From assembly GCF_000282595.1 (NCBI RefSeq), contig NZ_AKIZ01000038.1, positions 186,001 to 250,000 on the forward strand: 64,000 bases of DNA, written 5' to 3'. The notes beneath the pieces are model-generated. The model searched no databases. It was given only the letters and a program-made list of their open reading frames with translations, and was not told the DNA's origin. The DNA comes from Phyllobacterium sp. YR531. GTDB lineage: Bacteria > Pseudomonadota > Alphaproteobacteria > Rhizobiales > Rhizobiaceae. This document shows positions 59,981 to 64,000 of this stretch, piece after piece. How positions within the stretch are numbered: position 1 is the stretch's first letter; each line of letters opens with the position of its first letter. The translations under genes and the position numbers were made by a program.

Positions 59981-62311
59981 ATGGCAAATGCGGACGCGTA
60001 TCGCGCGCCGACGGGGAAGAATTATGCCGGAAGCAAGGTTGGGGCAAAGCCGCGCAACAAGCTTTCCGGACACATAAGACTTCTTGCTGACCCTGCTTAC
60101 GGAAAGCTGCTTGCAGCTGAGCCGTATCTGCGCCGTGCCATCCCGCCACTCATTATTGTTTTCCTGCTCGTCCTTGCTGTCGTCCGTTCGATGTCGCTTC
60201 TTGCCTGGCGCGACGATACCGAACGTACTGCACGCGCCACGCTTGCAATTGCTGCCAGCCATGTGGCCAGCGTCATCGATAACCGCATGAACAAGGGCGA
60301 GACTCTTGGTGCTGGAGATTTGCAGAACATACTGAGCGAAATGCGCTCGAACGATCTGATCCCGGATGGAATGTGGTTTGCCATAGCAACCCCTGAAGCC
60401 AATATTGTTGCTGCCTCCGATGGTATGGATCATTGGCGCAACAGGAACCTCGAAGCCTTTATTACAGAGGGTCAGCCACTGTTTCTTTTTGGAGCAAGAG
60501 CGGGTGCAATGCCGGTGAAGGTAGAGGGTACGCCAGCTTTTGCCGCCTTTTCCCGCTCTGAAAACAATGCCTATTCCGTTCTGGTTGCGCATTCAGTGGA
60601 AGCGATTTTCGCTGACTGGCGTAGCACCGTTTCAATGAATGTCACGATGTTCGCAGGCACTGCAACGATCATGCTGATCGTACTCTACGCATATTTCAGC
60701 CAGTCAGCCCGGGCGCAGGATGCGGATGCGCTCTACCAGCATACGCAGGCACGGGTGGATACGGCACTGGCCCGCGGACGCTGCGGCCTGTGGGATTGGG
60801 ACATGGCACGTGGCCGTGTCTACTGGTCACGCTCGATGTATGAGATGCTGGGTTACGAGGCCTATGACTCCATCCTGTCACTCGGTGATATTTCAGCAAT
60901 CATCCATCCCGATGATGACAAGCTTTATGCCGTTGCCGCGCAGGTAGCCGCCAGCGAAGTTACCCAGATGGACCGGGTGTTCCGCATGCGTCACGCGGAA
61001 GGTCACTGGGTCTGGATGCGTGTTCGCGCTCAGGTCGCCGACACTGACAATCTGGGCGACTTGCATCTGGTTGGTGTGGCTGTAGATGTCAGCGAGCAGC
61101 ATAGGTTCGCACAGGCAACTGCACAGGCAGACCAGCGTATCCGCGAAGCCATCGAAAGCATTTCGGAAACCTTCGTCCTTTGGGATGCGGAAAACCGTCT
61201 TGTCATGTCCAATGGCAAGTTCAATGAATATTCCGGCCTTGCCAATGAATGCTTGCTGCCCGGGATTGGCCGCGATGAGTTGGAGCCACGCATTCGTGCC
61301 TTCGCTTCTGAAAAGCGCATGGCCAACGAACATGGCCGTAATGGAGCTTTGACCTTTGAACGGCAACTTGCTGACGGCCGCTGGCTACAGGTCAATGAGC
61401 GGCGCACGCAGGATGGTGGGCTGGTTTCCGTCGGCACAGATATCACGCAGTTGAAAGTGCATGAGGAACGGCTGATCGATAGCGAGCGCCGCCTGATGGC
61501 AACAATTCATGACCTCAGCCTTGCGCGCAAATCGGAAGTTGAACGCACGCTGGAATTGACCGAGCTGAACAGTAAATACGCAGTGGAAAAGGAACGCGCC
61601 GAGGCTGCCAACCGGGCGAAATCCGAATTCCTCGCCAATATGTCTCACGAGCTGCGCACCCCGCTTAATGCCATCATCGGCTTCTCAGAGATCATGCACA
61701 CGGGAACATTCGGCGCGTTGGGTTCGGACCGTTATGTTGAATATGTTCAGGATATTCACACCAGTGGCAATTATCTCTTGAACGTGATCAATGACATCCT
61801 CGATATGTCTAAGATCGAAGCTGGTCATTTCACACTGGACCGCGAAGAAATTGACCTGTGCCCGCTTATCCGCGAGACAGTGCGTGTTGTATCCCTGCAA
61901 GCGCAGGCAAAAGAGGTGAAAGTAGATACGCGCATCGACGAGTGTGTCACACTCGACGCAGATCGCCGCGCCATCAAGCAAATATTGATCAACCTGCTTT
62001 CTAATGCCGTCAAATTCACCAGCACAGGCGGGCGCATCTCCGTACGTGCTCGCAAGGTCTCAGGCGCATTGGTGCTGACCATCGAGGATACCGGCTGCGG
62101 CATTCCCAAATCTGCGCTGAAGAAAATTGGCCAGCCGTTCGAGCAGGTCGAAAACCAATTCACCAAATCCCATGCCGGTTCCGGCCTTGGTCTCGCGATC
62201 TCGCGCTCGCTGACACAATTGCATGGTGGCGCCCTCAAAATCCGCTCGCAGGAAGGTATCGGAACGATTGTCTCGGTCCGCATTCCAACGCGGTTGGCTG
62301 AAGCTGCTTAG
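59981..62311 (+). CDS. PAS-domain sensor histidine kinase, PleC/PdhS-like
   Basis: A 776-residue inner-membrane kinase. Two membrane segments (about 53-70 and 222-242) enclose a periplasmic sensor region. Two PAS domains follow (about 265-370 with RCGLWDWDMARGRVYWSRSM, and 380-500 with ISETFVLWDAENRLVMSNGK), then a coiled linker, a HisKA domain with the histidine in FLANMSHELRTPLNAIIGFS and an HATPase with LSNAVKFTSTGG and AGSGLGLAISRSL. The H-box sequence and its place beside glnE match PleC-type kinases of Rhizobiales that control the cell cycle through DivK, but this is recalled context, not proof. AGGGGGCC precedes the ATG. Confidence 0.85.
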   Translation: MANADAYRAPTGKNYAGSKVGAKPRNKLSGHIRLLADPAYGKLLAAEPYLRRAIPPLIIVFLLVLAVVRSMSLLAWRDDTERTARATLAIAASHVASVIDNRMNKGETLGAGDLQNILSEMRSNDLIPDGMWFAIATPEANIVAASDGMDHWRNRNLEAFITEGQPLFLFGARAGAMPVKVEGTPAFAAFSRSENNAYSVLVAHSVEAIFADWRSTVSMNVTMFAGTATIMLIVLYAYFSQSARAQDADALYQHTQARVDTALARGRCGLWDWDMARGRVYWSRSMYEMLGYEAYDSILSLGDISAIIHPDDDKLYAVAAQVAASEVTQMDRVFRMRHAEGHWVWMRVRAQVADTDNLGDLHLVGVAVDVSEQHRFAQATAQADQRIREAIESISETFVLWDAENRLVMSNGKFNEYSGLANECLLPGIGRDELEPRIRAFASEKRMANEHGRNGALTFERQLADGRWLQVNERRTQDGGLVSVGTDITQLKVHEERLIDSERRLMATIHDLSLARKSEVERTLELTELNSKYAVEKERAEAANRAKSEFLANMSHELRTPLNAIIGFSEIMHTGTFGALGSDRYVEYVQDIHTSGNYLLNVINDILDMSKIEAGHFTLDREEIDLCPLIRETVRVVSLQAQAKEVKVDTRIDECVTLDADRRAIKQILINLLSNAVKFTSTGGRISVRARKVSGALVLTIEDTGCGIPKSALKKIGQPFEQVENQFTKSHAGSGLGLAISRSLTQLHGGALKIRSQEGIGTIVSVRIPTRLAEAA

Positions 62312-62312
62312 A

Positions 62313-64000
62313 TCAACTAGACTTCGGCTGTTTCCGTGCATCTTTCAAAATCGCATCGAAGATTTTTCGCACTGATTTGGCACTGTCCTTCAACTGACTT
62401 TCAAGCCGCTGTAAATCCGGAAGATCGCATGACCGGCAAAGCTGCTCCACAAGCCCGGGCGGAAAATCCTCACGCTTCGCAGCTCCATTGAGACACAGGC
62501 GGATAAGCTGAGTTACTACCGTATAGAGATTGGCTGCATCGACCAGCGTGTCTATGGTTGCCGGATCGACCAAATCCGGGTTGAGCTTGCCAAGCACCTC
62601 TGCCGTCGACTGCGCGATAACGGACCCTTCGACATTGCCGGTCAACACTGCAAATTGCGCAACGAACTCAAGATCGATAATGCCACCTGGCACAAGCTTC
62701 AAATCCCACTCGTCGCGCGGCGGTTTTTCTTCCTCGATCATGGCGCGCATCTCGGCAACGTCCTTGGCAATTTTCGATGTATCGCGTTGCAGCGCCAATA
62801 TTTCAGTAACATCCTTTTCAATCTCGGCAAAGAATGCGGTATCGCCCGCGACAGGGCGGGCGCGGCTGAGTGCCATATGCTCCCAAGTCCATGCCTCCGT
62901 ACGCTGATACTTGCGAAAAGAGTCGATATGAGTGGCGACCGGACCCTTATTGCCGGAGGGGCGCAGGCGAAAATCAACCTCGTAAAGCACACCCTCGGCG
63001 GTCGGTGCAGACAGTGCCGCGATCAGCCGCTGCGTCAGGCGCATATAATATTGTGAAGGGGCGAGTGGTTTTGCGCCGTCGGATTCTTCAGCAGTTTCGT
63101 CATGGTCGTACAAGAGAATCAGATCGATATCCGAACCTGCCGTCAATTCACGGCTGCCGAGCTTGCCCATGCCGAGTATAGCGATATGCCCACCACTAAT
63201 CTTGCCATGTTTGCTGTCAAACTCGTCGATGACCGCGTGGAGCGCGCTATCTATGACAAGATCAGCCAGATCAGAAAATGCCTTGCCTGCCCGAGCGCCG
63301 TCAATTGCGCCGGTCAGCAGCCTTATGCCGATGAGAAAACGATGTTCGGCGGCGAAAATGCGCAGGCGGTCCAAGACATCTTCATAGACCTTCGACGGTC
63401 CGAGAAAGCTTGTGAGACGCTCAGCCAGATAGGCGTGTGTAGGCACGTCGGCAAAAATTGCGGGGTCGAGCATGCCATCGAAAATGTGCGGCTTGCGGGT
63501 GATAATATCAGCAAGTCGTGGCGCTGCCCCCATGATCAGCACGAGCAGATCAAGCAGGCGCGGATTGGACTGTAGCAAACTGAACAGCTGGATACCGGCC
63601 GGAAGCCCCTTTATCATCTCGTCAAAGCGCATGAGGGCTTCATCCGCGCGGCTGGTCGCGCCAAATGCTTTCAGCAGCACAGGCGTCAGCTCGGTCAGCC
63701 TTTCTCGCGATTCAGCCGACTGCGTAGCGCGGTACCGCCCAAAATGCCATGTGCGGATAACCCGGCAAATATCGCTTGGCCGCTCAAAACCGAACTTTGC
63801 CAAGGTTTCCAAAGTATCGGGGTCATCGACATCGCCAGTAAAAACCAGATTGCCCGCCTCTCCCGCCAAATCCTGCGCCTGCTCGAACAGTGCCGCGTAA
63901 TGGGTCTCGACGGTCTTCAAGGCTTGTCGGAAGTCTTCCGTGAAGGTGTCCGTATCGTGATAACCCATGAGACAAGCAACGCGGCGGAAGTTTTCGTCAT
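62313..64000 (-). CDS. glnE: Glutamine synthetase adenylyltransferase/adenylyl-removing enzyme (C-terminal part)
   Basis: Only the last 562 codons are visible; the gene continues past the right edge. GlnE regulates glutamine synthetase by adding and removing AMP. The second nucleotidyltransferase domain shows HIAILGMGKLGSRELTAGSD followed by IDLILLYDHDE, with the catalytic aspartates in SDIDL. The FEVDFRLRPSG-like acidic segment (LYEVDFRLRPSGNKGPVAT) and PGGIIDLEFVAQFA are further family motifs. The frame remains open through position 64000. It ends 1 bp after the PleC-like gene on the other strand. Confidence 0.93.
   Translation of the reverse strand, partial: DENFRRVACLMGYHDTDTFTEDFRQALKTVETHYAALFEQAQDLAGEAGNLVFTGDVDDPDTLETLAKFGFERPSDICRVIRTWHFGRYRATQSAESRERLTELTPVLLKAFGATSRADEALMRFDEMIKGLPAGIQLFSLLQSNPRLLDLLVLIMGAAPRLADIITRKPHIFDGMLDPAIFADVPTHAYLAERLTSFLGPSKVYEDVLDRLRIFAAEHRFLIGIRLLTGAIDGARAGKAFSDLADLVIDSALHAVIDEFDSKHGKISGGHIAILGMGKLGSRELTAGSDIDLILLYDHDETAEESDGAKPLAPSQYYMRLTQRLIAALSAPTAEGVLYEVDFRLRPSGNKGPVATHIDSFRKYQRTEAWTWEHMALSRARPVAGDTAFFAEIEKDVTEILALQRDTSKIAKDVAEMRAMIEEEKPPRDEWDLKLVPGGIIDLEFVAQFAVLTGNVEGSVIAQSTAEVLGKLNPDLVDPATIDTLVDAANLYTVVTQLIRLCLNGAAKREDFPPGLVEQLCRSCDLPDLQRLESQLKDSAKSVRKIFDAILKDARKQPKSS

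Overview
The window looks like a chromosomal segment of a Brucellaceae bacterium (Alphaproteobacteria, Rhizobiales), more like the environmental Ochrobactrum group than a classical Brucella. The strongest markers are two Omp2-type porins facing away from each other, a divergent ampR-ampC pair of the Ochrobactrum kind, a PleC-like kinase beside glnE, and many small Rhizobiales-type proteins. Almost everything is chromosomal housekeeping, transport and catabolism. Foreign or decayed DNA is limited to a few spots.

Layout. 0-3.5 kb: end of a BON/OmpA-like gene, then two porins as an inverted pair around an SMR drug exporter. 3.7-5.6 kb: a broken tyrosine integrase whose 3' end occurs three times. 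5.9-19.5 kb: LysR regulator, L,D-transpeptidase, VOC and RidA proteins, GAF histidine kinase, glycosyltransferase, P-loop kinase, ampC/ampR, cupin, Lrp regulator with a divergent nucleoside-recognition membrane protein, dapA-like gene and a trypco2 protein next to tRNA-Ser(GCU). 20.9-26.4 kb: TetR-controlled RND efflux operon with a large palindromic element between its two pump genes. 26.6-32.3 kb: small membrane proteins and lipoproteins, an aminotransferase with a DUF423 protein, a Tat-exported epoxide-hydrolase-like enzyme and a repetitive coiled-coil membrane protein. 32.4-39.0 kb: leucine/isovalerate catabolic cluster (TetR, isovaleryl-CoA dehydrogenase, an unrelated exported protein, both methylcrotonyl-CoA carboxylase subunits). 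39-43.2 kb: small proteins, a branched-chain amino acid binding protein and an MFS transporter. 43.2-44.2 kb: a gene-free stretch with a strong terminator and a degenerate 22-bp tandem array. 44.2-64 kb: GST, AMP nucleosidase, VOC/MarR group, a duplicated small-protein/antisense locus, EEP nuclease, ETF-ubiquinone oxidoreductase, XRE/membrane pair, uracil-DNA glycosylase, MFS and EamA transporters, aminopeptidase N, PleC-like kinase and the 3' part of glnE.

How parts work together. Isovaleryl-CoA dehydrogenase (33 kb) passes electrons through ETF to the ETF-ubiquinone oxidoreductase (51 kb). The oxidoreductase has a LiuR-like palindrome upstream, and a leucine/isoleucine/valine binding protein lies between them at 41 kb, so branched-chain amino acid use is a theme. 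AmpR with AmpC gives inducible beta-lactam resistance, and the TetR/RND operon and the SMR pump add efflux.

The most unusual item is at 48.48-49.22 kb. A 332-bp unit is directly duplicated. Each copy encodes, on the minus strand, a 28-29 residue basic peptide with a good ribosome binding site. On the opposite strand each copy has a well-formed promoter and two hairpins with T-runs, which predicts a short RNA antisense to the peptide gene. The layout resembles tandem type I toxin-antitoxin loci, but this is an inference. The 22-bp array at 43.67-44.08 kb and the triplicated integrase tail are the next most unexplained structures.
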